Below, one piece after another: positions 1-5,792 of a stretch of DNA of 5,792 bases. A program made the translations under genes and the position numbers. The notes under the pieces were generated by a model that worked only from the letters and a program-made list of their open reading frames with translations, ran no database searches and was not told where the DNA came from. Within the stretch, counting starts at the first letter, position 1, and each line of letters starts with the position of its first letter. Source of the stretch: Desulfuromonadaceae bacterium (GTDB lineage: Bacteria > Desulfobacterota > Desulfuromonadia > Desulfuromonadales > Geopsychrobacteraceae); contig DAOWKG010000344.1 in assembly GCA_030639985.1 (NCBI GenBank), positions 1 to 5,792 on the forward strand. The letters run 5' to 3'.

Positions 1-1
1 G

Positions 2-121
2 ATACCGGCTAAATTTATTTCGGGAATAATTTTCTGCATCGGCTACCTGATGGTCGCCTTTGATGAGCAAAAACAGGGATTGCATGATCGCATGGCAAAC
101 ACTTATGTAATAAAACTTTAG
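2..121 (+). CDS. RDD family membrane protein, C-terminal fragment (5' end outside window)
   Basis: An open frame runs in from the left edge (second base of the window is the first codon base) and ends at TAG 119-121, giving 39 residues. It begins with a hydrophobic stretch (FISGIIFCIGYLMVAF) that looks like a last transmembrane helix. It closes with LHDRMANTYVIKL, which fits the typical end of RDD domains, where a conserved His-Asp pair and a T-x-V motif follow the last helix. RDD proteins are small integral inner-membrane proteins whose role is mostly unknown; some have been linked to ion or solute transport. The start and most of the domain are missing, so no specific function can be given. 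The argG start lies 83 bases downstream on the same strand, so read-through is possible. The family call rests on a short C-terminal match only. Confidence 0.72.
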   Translation: MPAKFISGIIFCIGYLMVAFDEQKQGLHDRMANTYVIKL

Positions 122-124
122 GAA

Positions 125-184
125 CAAGGTGCAAGGTTCAAGGGTTTAGATCTTACTCCTTACCCCTAACTCCTTACCCCTAAC
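125..184. repeat. Heptamer-based tandem repeats in the argG leader
   Basis: Two repeat blocks with a 7-base period fill most of the gap before argG. The first has CAAGG at 125, 132 and 139, spaced exactly seven bases apart. The second is a perfect tandem pair of the 14-mer TCCTTACCCCTAAC (157-170 and 171-184), preceded by a partial copy (TCTTAC, 151-156). Each 14-mer is itself two related heptamers. The AAGG words of the first block can pair with the CCTT words of the second, so the RNA could fold weakly. I see no clear sigma-70 promoter inside. Similar low-complexity heptamer strings occur between genes in several bacterial groups; any function here is unknown. Confidence 0.75.
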
Positions 185-190
185 ATAATC

Positions 191-196
191 AAGGAG
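191..196 (+). promoter_or_regulatory. Ribosome binding site of argG
   Basis: AAGGAG lies 8 bases before the ATG at 205. It starts seven bases after the end of the tandem repeat, so the repeat block forms the immediate 5' leader. The site supports ATG 205 as the start; there is no better-placed in-frame alternative. Confidence 0.8.
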
Positions 197-204
197 ATTT
201 CAAA

Positions 205-1422
205 ATGATTGTAAAAGAAGACGTCAAAAAAGTTGTTCTCGCTTATTCTGGCGGGCTGGATACTTCGATCATCCTCAAATGGCTGGTGGAAGAATATAAT
301 TGTGAGGTTGTTGCTTTCTCCGCCGATCTGGGGCAAGGAGAAGAGCTTGACGGCATCCCCGAAAAAGCGAAAAATACCGGTGCCTGTGCCTGCCATATTC
401 TCGATCTAAAAGAGGAATTTACCCGCGATTTCGTCTTTCCGATGTTCCGGGCTAATGCTATTTACGAGGGACGCTATTTCCTTGGTACCTCTATCGCCAG
501 ACCGTTGATTTCCAAAGCCCAAATGGAGATCGCTGCTAGCGAGGGTGCCGATGCAGTATCTCACGGCGCAACCGGCAAAGGTAACGATCAAGTACGCTTT
601 GAAATCGCTTACTACCACTTTGACCCAGCGGTCAAAGTTATCGCCCCATGGCGCGAGTGGGATCTCAACAGCCGAACCGCATTGGAAGCTTATGCTAAAA
701 AGCATGGAATTCCGGTTCCAACCAGCAAAAAGTTCCCTTGGAGTTCTGACCGCAACTTGCTCCACATCTCCTTTGAAGGTGATGTTCTCGAAAACCCTTG
801 GGCCGAAGCACCGGAAGAGATGTATGTCTTAACCACTGCCCCCGAAGATGCTCCCGATCAAGCTGAATATGTCGATATTGATTTCGAAAAAGGGGATGCT
901 GTTGCCGTTAATGGCGAACGCCTCTCCCCTGCCAATTTACTGGCTAAACTGAACGAATTGGGAGGAAAACACGGTATCGGTCGGGTTGATTTGATGGAAA
1001 ACCGTTACGTCGGTATGAAGAGTCGCGGTGTTTATGAAACTCCCGGCGGCACTATTCTCGAAGAAGCCCACCGTGGAGTGGAATCAATCACCATGGATCG
1101 CGAAGTAATGAACCTGCGGGATTCCCTAATTCCCCGCTACGCCGCCATGGTTTACAACGGTTACTGGTTTGCCCCCGAGCGCATCGCATTGCAGGCATTA
1201 ATTGATCAAACACAAATATCGGTCAACGGCAAAGCCCGGGTCAAACTCTACAAAGGTCACTGTCGAGTAGTCGGGCGTGACTCTGCCACCGACAGCCTTT
1301 TCAATGTCGATTTTGCTACCTTTGAAGCTGATGAAGTCTACAATCAGGCCGATGCTGAAGGTTTCATCAAGCTCAGCGCTTTGCGGTTACGGATTGCGGC
1401 AATGCAACGGGCAGGAAAATAA
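205..1422 (+). CDS. argG: Argininosuccinate synthase
   Basis: ArgG is the cytoplasmic enzyme that joins citrulline and aspartate, using ATP (released as AMP and PPi), to make argininosuccinate, the penultimate step of arginine synthesis. The 405-residue product is full length for the family (about 400). It shows the N-type ATP pyrophosphatase P-loop SGGLDTS at residues 15-21, the conserved [13 protein letters not shown] at 91-103, and [13 protein letters not shown] at 121-133, which takes part in citrulline/aspartate binding. A further conserved stretch, [14 protein letters not shown], lies at 179-192. ATG 205 is supported by AAGGAG eight bases upstream. The next gene is argH, 86 bases downstream, giving the usual pairing of the last two arginine enzymes. 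No truncation or missing key residue is seen. The identification is firm. Confidence 0.98.
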   Translation: MIVKEDVKKVVLAYSGGLDTSIILKWLVEEYNCEVVAFSADLGQGEELDGIPEKAKNTGACACHILDLKEEFTRDFVFPMFRANAIYEGRYFLGTSIARPLISKAQMEIAASEGADAVSHGATGKGNDQVRFEIAYYHFDPAVKVIAPWREWDLNSRTALEAYAKKHGIPVPTSKKFPWSSDRNLLHISFEGDVLENPWAEAPEEMYVLTTAPEDAPDQAEYVDIDFEKGDAVAVNGERLSPANLLAKLNELGGKHGIGRVDLMENRYVGMKSRGVYETPGGTILEEAHRGVESITMDREVMNLRDSLIPRYAAMVYNGYWFAPERIALQALIDQTQISVNGKARVKLYKGHCRVVGRDSATDSLFNVDFATFEADEVYNQADAEGFIKLSALRLRIAAMQRAGK

Positions 1423-1442
1423 ATAGTTTTTGCTAATCAAAC

Positions 1443-1483
1443 GTATTCTGGGGACACGTAACAAGTACACGTCCCCAGAATAC
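1443..1483. repeat. Long palindrome between argG and argH (REP/IS200-end-like)
   Basis: The arms GTATTCTGGGGAC (1443-1455) and GTCCCCAGAATAC (1471-1483) are perfect 13-base inverted complements around 15 bases. A further GTA/TAC pairing (1458-1460 with 1466-1468) is possible inside, after a 2x2 mismatch. As RNA this gives a strong hairpin in the argG-argH gap. No T run follows the right arm directly (TTGCACCTGTTTT comes next), so it is not a classical intrinsic terminator. The words ATTCTGGGGACAC and GTCCCCAGAAT resemble, from memory, sequences found beside IS200-like/REP-associated (Y1) transposase genes, so a solo remnant or small non-autonomous element is a reasonable reading. mRNA stabilising or attenuating roles are also possible. 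Confidence 0.85.
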
Positions 1484-1508
1484 TTGCACCTGTTTTCAAA
1501 GGATAAAC

Positions 1509-2879
1509 ATGAGTCAAAAGTTATGGGGTGGACGTTTTACCCAGCCAACCGATAAATTTGTTGAGGAATTTACCGCCTCGATCGGTTTTGAACAACGGCT
1601 TGCCAGCTACGACATTCAAGGGTCAAAAGCCCATGCAGAAATGCTGGGACGACAAGAAATTATCAGCGTTGCCGAAGCAACGCAGATAATCGCCGGGCTG
1701 AACGACATCCTTGCGACTATTGAGGCCGGAGAACTGGAATTTTCAGTTGCACTGGAAGATATCCATATGAATGTCGAAGCCCGCCTGATTGAAAAAATCG
1801 GGGCAGTAGGTGGCAAACTCCATACCGGGCGCAGCCGCAACGATCAGGTAGCTCTCGATATCCGTCTCTACCTGCGGGATGAAATTGATGCGATTCTCGT
1901 TTATCTCGATAATCTCGAAACCTCGTTGATTGAACAGGCCGAACAAAATCTTGATGTGATCATGCCCGGTTTTACCCATTTACAAACCGCACAACCGGTA
2001 CTATACAGTCACCATATGCTCGCTTACCGCGAAATGATCGCCCGTGATCGCAGTCGCCTCAGAGATTTACGCAACCGGTTCAACTTCCTGCCGCTGGGTG
2101 CCGGGGCGCTGGCAGGAACTCCTTTTCCCATCGACCGGGAATGGGTTGCCGAACAACTGGGATTTGACGGTGTGACCAGAAACAGCCTCGACAGCGTTTC
2201 CGATCGCGATTTTGCCATCGAGTTCTGCAGTTTTGCGGCAATTTTAATGATGCACCTGTCACGGTTAGCAGAAGAACTGATCCTCTGGTCGAGTGCCAAT
2301 TTTAGTTTCATCGAACTATCGGATGCCTTTTGTACCGGCAGTTCGATCATGCCGCAGAAAAAAAATCCCGATGTTCCCGAGCTGGTACGAGGCAAAACCG
2401 GGAGGGTCTACGGTAACCTGATTTCCCTGCTGACATTGATGAAATCGTTACCACTGGCATACAATAAAGATATGCAGGAAGATAAAGAACCCCTCTTCGA
2501 TTCTGTCGATACGGTTAAGGGGAGTTTAAAAATCTTTGTCGATATGATTGCCGAAATGAGCGTCAAAGCAGACAACATGCGCATTGCTGCCGGTTATGGC
2601 TATTCTACCGCTACCGACATCGCCGATTACTGCGTCCGCAAAGGGTTGCCATTTCGACAAGCCCATGAGGTCGTCGGCAAAACGGTGCGTTATTGTGTTG
2701 AAAACAACAAAGACATACCCGATCTGACCATGGCTGAATTTCAGCAATTTTCGGAACTGATCGAAGCCGATATATACGACTTTGTCACTCTGGAAGCATC
2801 GGTCAATGCCCGGCAAGCAACCGGTGGAACTGCACGAATAGCGGTTGAACGGGAATTAGCTCGCTTAAAGTCAGCTTAA
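1509..2879 (+). CDS. argH: Argininosuccinate lyase
   Basis: ArgH splits argininosuccinate into arginine and fumarate, the last step of arginine synthesis; it acts as a cytoplasmic homotetramer of the aspartase/fumarase superfamily. The product has 456 residues, normal for the family. It starts with the typical KLWGGRF (4-10). It carries all three conserved superfamily regions: HTGRSRNDQ (105-113), THLQTAQP (156-163, with the likely catalytic His157), and the signature [12 protein letters not shown] (277-288, with the likely catalytic Ser279 on the mobile loop). AAAGGA (1498-1503) lies five bases before the ATG. The gene follows argG after a gap holding the palindrome, and its stop is only 10 bases before the next small gene, which suggests cotranscription downstream. 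Nothing appears degenerate. Confidence 0.98.
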   Translation: MSQKLWGGRFTQPTDKFVEEFTASIGFEQRLASYDIQGSKAHAEMLGRQEIISVAEATQIIAGLNDILATIEAGELEFSVALEDIHMNVEARLIEKIGAVGGKLHTGRSRNDQVALDIRLYLRDEIDAILVYLDNLETSLIEQAEQNLDVIMPGFTHLQTAQPVLYSHHMLAYREMIARDRSRLRDLRNRFNFLPLGAGALAGTPFPIDREWVAEQLGFDGVTRNSLDSVSDRDFAIEFCSFAAILMMHLSRLAEELILWSSANFSFIELSDAFCTGSSIMPQKKNPDVPELVRGKTGRVYGNLISLLTLMKSLPLAYNKDMQEDKEPLFDSVDTVKGSLKIFVDMIAEMSVKADNMRIAAGYGYSTATDIADYCVRKGLPFRQAHEVVGKTVRYCVENNKDIPDLTMAEFQQFSELIEADIYDFVTLEASVNARQATGGTARIAVERELARLKSA

Positions 2880-2881
2880 GG
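2878..2881 (+). promoter_or_regulatory. Short ribosome binding site of the LptM-like gene, overlapping the argH stop
   Basis: AAGG overlaps the last two bases of the argH TAA and sits 8 bases before ATG 2890. It is a minimal site, and its overlap with the stop suggests translation coupled to argH. It supports the choice of start for this tiny gene. Confidence 0.5.
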
Positions 2882-2889
2882 CGTTACCC

Positions 2890-3039
2890 ATGAAAGTTCA
2901 AAAACTTATACTACTGGTCATTCTGTTGTTGGCGTTAAATGCTTGCGGAAAAAAAGGACCGGTTCGACCAATTGATATAACTTTAACTGATACGGAACAA
3001 ACAGAAACCAGCAACCAAGCAAAAAATTGTTCTAATTAA
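2890..3039 (+). CDS. Small LptM/YifL-like outer-membrane lipoprotein
   Basis: This 49-residue frame encodes a lipoprotein: positive start (MKVQK), hydrophobic core (residues 6-16), and lipobox LNAC with the modifiable cysteine at 19. Directly after comes GKKGPVRP, which matches the CGxKGP hallmark of the LptM (YifL) family. The rest is short, polar and rich in Thr, Gln and Asn, with a second Cys at 47. E. coli LptM is an outer-membrane lipoprotein that assists maturation of the LPS translocon subunit LptD; whether this protein does so is inference. Residue +2 is Gly, so outer-membrane sorting is expected. In many proteobacteria this type of gene sits just before lysA, but here dapA follows 31 bases later. 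The start is the only sensible ATG. Family assignment is fairly good, function less so. Confidence 0.85.
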   Translation: MKVQKLILLVILLLALNACGKKGPVRPIDITLTDTEQTETSNQAKNCSN

Positions 3040-3070
3040 TTCTGCTGCTAATCGCCGTAGGGAGGAAAGT

Positions 3071-3946
3071 ATGTTTACAGGATCTATGGTAGCCATCATT
3101 ACCCCATTTGATGCCCAGGGTAATTTTGATGCCGAGAGCTATCGTCAACTAATCGAATTTCAAATCGAAAACGGTACCGATGTCATTGTCCCTTGTGGCA
3201 CTACGGGCGAATCGACCACATTGACCCATCAAGAGCATGATCTGGTGGTTAGAACCTGTATTGAGCAGGTAAATAAACGGGTTCCGGTCCTTGCTGGCAC
3301 CGGTTCCAACTCCACTGCTGAAGCTATTGCAATATCAAAGCACGCTAAAGAGATTGGTGCCGATGGTCTATTACTGGTAGCCCCATACTACAATAAACCG
3401 TCGCAAGAAGGGATCTATCAACACTATAAAACCATCGCTGCAGAAATTGCTCTGCCGCAGGTGCTCTATAATGTCCCCGGTCGTACCAGCATGAATGTTA
3501 CCGCTGACACCACTATCCGCTTGGCAGAAATTGATAATATCGTTGCGATCAAAGAAGCATCAGGCAATGTCACCCAAGCCAGCGAAATTATCGCTCGTGC
3601 CGGGGATAAAATTGACGTAATTTCGGGTGATGACTTTCTCACCTTGCCGTTAATGGCATGTGGTGCCAAAGGGGTAATTTCGCTAACTGCCAACATCATG
3701 CCCAAGCAGGTTAAAGCAATGGTTCAGGCGATTCAGGAAAGCCGCTGGGACGATGCCCAAAAACTCCACTTGCAGCTACTCGATCTCCATCAAGCGATGT
3801 TTATCGAAGCCAACCCGGTACCGGCAAAAACCAGTGCCGCATTAATGGGCAAGTGTCGTGCCGATGTCCGTTTGCCGCTGGTAGCGATGCAAGCAGACAC
3901 CCTGGAAAAATTGCAATCAGTATTGCAAAAGCATGGTTTGATTTAA
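3071..3946 (+). CDS. dapA: 4-hydroxy-tetrahydrodipicolinate synthase
   Basis: DapA condenses pyruvate with aspartate semialdehyde, the first committed step to diaminopimelate and lysine; it is a cytoplasmic TIM-barrel aldolase. The 291-residue product aligns without numbering shift to the E. coli enzyme at the active site: Thr44 and Thr45 in GTTGES, Tyr107, Tyr133, Arg138 in YNVPGRTS, and Schiff-base Lys161 in IKEASGN. The lysine feedback site known in E. coli also looks preserved: Ser48, His53, His56, Asn80, Glu84 and Tyr106, with Thr instead of Ala at 49. I therefore infer inhibition by lysine. GGAGG (3061-3065) lies five bases before ATG 3071, the strongest ribosome binding site in the window. 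dapB follows after 36 bases, completing the next step of the pathway. Confidence 0.98.
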   Translation: MFTGSMVAIITPFDAQGNFDAESYRQLIEFQIENGTDVIVPCGTTGESTTLTHQEHDLVVRTCIEQVNKRVPVLAGTGSNSTAEAIAISKHAKEIGADGLLLVAPYYNKPSQEGIYQHYKTIAAEIALPQVLYNVPGRTSMNVTADTTIRLAEIDNIVAIKEASGNVTQASEIIARAGDKIDVISGDDFLTLPLMACGAKGVISLTANIMPKQVKAMVQAIQESRWDDAQKLHLQLLDLHQAMFIEANPVPAKTSAALMGKCRADVRLPLVAMQADTLEKLQSVLQKHGLI

Positions 3947-3982
3947 CTAACTACGTATTTTCAAAATATAGGTATAAAGAAT

Positions 3983-4783
3983 ATGAAAGTAGCAATTGTC
4001 GGCGCTGCCGGTCGCATGGGTGGGCGTTTGATTCACGCAGTGTTAGAAGCTGATGGCCTTGAACTATCTGGGGCAACCGAACGTCCCGGCCATCCCCAAA
4101 TTGGTACTGATGCGGGGTTGCTTGCCGGTGCGGGTGAACTGGGAGTTAAAATCAGCGCTGATCTAACTGCAGTGATGGCAACGGCTGATGTTCTGATCGA
4201 CTTTACTTTTCCCGAAGTCACACTGCAAAATCTCGAAATTTGTGCCCAGCAGGGTAAAATGATTGTCAGTGGCTCAACCGGTTTTTCACCCGAGCAAAAA
4301 CAGCAGGTAGAAAAATATGCTGAGCAGATCCCGGTGGTGCTAGCACCAAATATGAGCGTTGGTGTCAACGCTTGTTTTAAGCTACTCAAAGAAGCAGCAA
4401 ATATTCTCGGTGATGATTTCGATGTTGAAATTGTCGAGATGCATCACAATCAGAAAAAAGATTCCCCCTCAGGAACTGCGGTCCGCATGGGTGAAGTCGT
4501 TGCTGATGCACTTGGCCGTGATTACAATAAAGTTGCCAATTTTCACCGCGAAGGGATGTGTGGGGAACGCACCAAAGCCGAAATCGGCATGCAAACGGTA
4601 CGAGGTGGTGATATTGTTGGCGAACATACCGTTTATTTTATCGGTATGGGTGAGCGAATTGAAATCAGCCACCGCGCCATGAGTCGTGATATGTTTGCCC
4701 GCGGCGCAGTCCGTGCTTGCCAATGGCTGCAGCAAAAGCAATCGGGCCTGTATGACATGCAGGATGTTTTGGGACTAACCTGA
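3983..4783 (+). CDS. dapB: 4-hydroxy-tetrahydrodipicolinate reductase
   Basis: DapB reduces the DapA product to tetrahydrodipicolinate with NAD(P)H in the cytoplasm. The 266-residue product has the usual length. It has the N-terminal Rossmann motif VGAAGRMG (6-13), and Glu33-Arg34 after the second strand, which in E. coli contact NADH and NADPH respectively, so dual cofactor use is plausible. SGSTGF (96-101) and APNMS (121-125) follow. The family signature EMHHNQKKDSPSGTA (152-166) contains the likely catalytic His154 and Lys158 and the substrate-binding SGTA. The start is set by homology: MKVAIVGAAG is a normal N-terminus, although the ribosome binding site is poor (AGG at 3970-3972, or AAAGAA close to the ATG). 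The weak site may lower its expression relative to dapA, or imply coupling. An entericidin-like gene follows after 45 bases. Confidence 0.98.
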   Translation: MKVAIVGAAGRMGGRLIHAVLEADGLELSGATERPGHPQIGTDAGLLAGAGELGVKISADLTAVMATADVLIDFTFPEVTLQNLEICAQQGKMIVSGSTGFSPEQKQQVEKYAEQIPVVLAPNMSVGVNACFKLLKEAANILGDDFDVEIVEMHHNQKKDSPSGTAVRMGEVVADALGRDYNKVANFHREGMCGERTKAEIGMQTVRGGDIVGEHTVYFIGMGERIEISHRAMSRDMFARGAVRACQWLQQKQSGLYDMQDVLGLT

Positions 4784-4817
4784 CAAAATAACCCGGCAGA
4801 CTCTGATGCCAACCGAC

Positions 4818-4822
4818 AGGAG
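4818..4822 (+). promoter_or_regulatory. Ribosome binding site of the entericidin-like gene
   Basis: AGGAG stands six bases before ATG 4829. This well-placed site, stronger than that of dapB, is a main argument that the 40-residue frame is a real gene. Confidence 0.75.
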
Positions 4823-4828
4823 ATCAAA

Positions 4829-4951
4829 ATGAAAAAAATACTGATACTACTGATTCTATCAACATTGTTCCTTTCCGGGTGTCAAACATTTCATGGCATA
4901 GGCAAAGATTTTGAACAATTTGGCGGATGGCTGCAGAGAAATTCGGATTAG
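4829..4951 (+). CDS. Entericidin-like small lipoprotein
   Basis: A 40-residue frame with a lipoprotein signal: MKK, a hydrophobic run of Leu and Ile (4-10), and lipobox LSGC with the acylated cysteine at 18. The mature part is only about 23 residues, CQTFHGIGKDFEQFGG followed by WLQRNSD. The pattern C-x-T-x-x-G-x-G-K-D-x-x-x-x-G is that of the entericidin family (EcnA/EcnB), small cell-envelope lipoproteins first described in enterobacteria as an antidote/toxin pair linked to stationary-phase lysis. In most other bacteria their role is unknown. Gln at +2 points to the outer membrane. Only one such gene is present, so there is no visible toxin-antidote pair. It lies between dapB and dapL, on the same strand, 45 and 93 bases from them. 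The gene is likely real; its activity is unproven. Confidence 0.85.
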   Translation: MKKILILLILSTLFLSGCQTFHGIGKDFEQFGGWLQRNSD

Positions 4952-5044
4952 AATATTGCTGACAGAACAAATCGAAACACGAACCAACACAAAGGCAAAT
5001 TGCAACCTTTTGGCTTTTACATTTTCAACTATAAGGAAAATAAC

Positions 5045-5792
5045 ATGGCACGTATCAATGACAACTACCTGAAACTTCAGGCCGGCTACCTATTTCCAGA
5101 AATCAGCCGCCGAATTAGTGAATTTACCAGCGCCAACCCTGCTGCAGATGTAATCAAACTCGGCATTGGCGATGTTACCGAACCACTACCACCAGCAATT
5201 CTGAAGGCTTTTCACGATGGCGTTGATGAGCAGGCAAATAGTGGTTCATTTCACGGTTACGGTCCAGAACAAGGTTATCAGTGGTTGGCAGAAGTAATCA
5301 TCGAAAAAGCATATCAGCCACTGGGCGTCAAACTCAAAGCAAGTGAAGTTTTCATCTCCGACGGCTCGAAATGCGACTGCGCCAATATCCTCGACATTTT
5401 CTCAAACGATAATGTTGTCGCTATTGGCGACCCGGTTTATCCGGTTTACAACGACACCAACGTAATGGTTGGGCGTACCGGTGAAGCAGATGATAAAGGT
5501 TATTATCAAGGCATTGTCTATATGCCGTTTACCGCCGAAAATAACTTCATGCCTGAGTTGCCCAAACAGAAGGTCGATATCATCTACCTGTGCTTCCCAA
5601 ATAATCCTACCGGCACCGTAGCCACTAAGGAAGAATTGCAAAAATGGGTCGACTACGCGTTGGCCAACGATGCCATCATTTTCTTTGATGCCGCCTACGA
5701 AGCCTTTATCACCGAAGCAGACATTCCCCACTCCATCTACCAGATTCCTGGGGCAGAAAAATGTGCCATCGAATTTCGTTCGTTTTCCAAAA
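5045..5792 (+). CDS. dapL: LL-diaminopimelate aminotransferase, N-terminal part (3' end outside window)
   Basis: DapL converts tetrahydrodipicolinate directly to LL-diaminopimelate using glutamate and PLP, replacing the DapD-DapC-DapE succinylase (or acetylase) steps. The visible 249 residues, of about 410 expected, match the plant/Chlamydia-type Dap[20 protein letters not shown] (5-23), [14 protein letters not shown] (39-52), [12 protein letters not shown] (67-78), DGSKCD (106-111), GDPVYPVY (128-135), CFPNNPTG (183-190), and FDAAYE (214-219) with the PLP-contacting Asp215 and Tyr218. The frame ends at RSFSK, where Lys249 (codon 5789-5791) is the expected Schiff-base lysine; the window stops one base later. 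AAGGA (5033-5037) lies seven bases before ATG 5045. No internal stop or frameshift is seen. It follows dapA and dapB, giving three consecutive pathway steps. Confidence 0.96.
   Translation, partial: MARINDNYLKLQAGYLFPEISRRISEFTSANPAADVIKLGIGDVTEPLPPAILKAFHDGVDEQANSGSFHGYGPEQGYQWLAEVIIEKAYQPLGVKLKASEVFISDGSKCDCANILDIFSNDNVVAIGDPVYPVYNDTNVMVGRTGEADDKGYYQGIVYMPFTAENNFMPELPKQKVDIIYLCFPNNPTGTVATKEELQKWVDYALANDAIIFFDAAYEAFITEADIPHSIYQIPGAEKCAIEFRSFSK

Noticed and set aside
80..110. TTGCAT plus TATGTA as a promoter inside the end of the RDD gene
   Set aside because: Both boxes match the consensus poorly (about half the bases), which is expected by chance.
184..189. CATAAT as a -10 promoter box for argG
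   Set aside because: It lies next to the ribosome binding site at 191-196, so transcription would begin inside it, and no good -35 box stands at the right distance.
2024..2395. 123-residue minus-strand frame inside argH
   Set aside because: It is antisense to conserved argH codons and its composition (many Ser, Arg, Pro) is typical of a shadow frame; no ribosome binding site or known domain is seen.
3040..3070. Lysine riboswitch or leader before dapA
   Set aside because: The gap is only 31 bases, far too short for a lysine riboswitch, and shows only the ribosome binding site.
3938..3972. TTGATT with an AT-rich stretch and the TATTTT-C-AAAATA palindrome as a dapB promoter or operator
   Set aside because: The spacing to any -10-like box is wrong, and the palindrome is pure AT with a one-base centre, common in AT-rich gaps and unable to form an RNA hairpin.
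3853..4053. 66-residue + strand frame spanning the end of dapA and the start of dapB
   Set aside because: It lies out of frame over two well-supported genes, has no recognisable motif, and is explained as a shadow frame.
4991..5018. AAAGG...CCTTT hairpin with a following TTTT as a terminator before dapL
   Set aside because: The stem has only five pairs around a ten-base loop, and the T run is short and interrupted, so it would be a weak terminator at best.
5402..5731. 109-residue minus-strand frame inside dapL
   Set aside because: It is fully antisense to conserved DapL motifs, so it is a shadow frame.

Overview
The window looks like a core amino-acid biosynthesis region of an anaerobic bacterium of the Desulfuromonadales type (Geobacter, Pelobacter, Desulfuromonas and relatives). 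I base this on gene content and order (argG, argH, small lipoprotein, dapA, dapB, dapL) and on the use of DapL, the one-step LL-diaminopimelate aminotransferase, as well as on the moderate GC content. The genus is an inference from gene order recalled from memory, not a search result. Every gene is on the + strand.

Layout: positions 2-121 are the C-terminal end of an RDD-family membrane protein whose start lies outside the window. Positions 122-204 hold heptamer-like tandem repeats and the argG ribosome binding site. Next come argG (205-1422), an 86-base gap filled mostly by a long palindrome (1443-1483), and argH (1509-2879). A 49-residue LptM/YifL-like lipoprotein gene (2890-3039) follows. 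Then come dapA (3071-3946), dapB (3983-4783), a 40-residue entericidin-like lipoprotein gene (4829-4951), and dapL (5045 to beyond the window end). dapL is cut just after the codon for its PLP-binding lysine.

How the genes work together: ArgG and ArgH are the last two steps of arginine synthesis, converting citrulline plus aspartate to argininosuccinate and then to arginine plus fumarate. DapA, DapB and DapL convert aspartate semialdehyde plus pyruvate to LL-diaminopimelate, the precursor of meso-DAP for peptidoglycan and of lysine. Both routes draw on aspartate. The gaps are short (10 to 93 bases) and contain no convincing intrinsic terminator, so the genes from argG to dapL could be one transcription unit, with the palindrome between argG and argH as the most likely internal break or processing point.

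The two tiny lipoprotein genes are the easiest to miss and are the main additions beyond the obvious enzymes. I see no undescribed defence, mobile or regulatory system. The points most worth a second look are the argG-argH palindrome, which resembles a REP/IS200-type remnant, the two lipoproteins set among the dap genes, and the absence of lysA next to the LptM-like gene.
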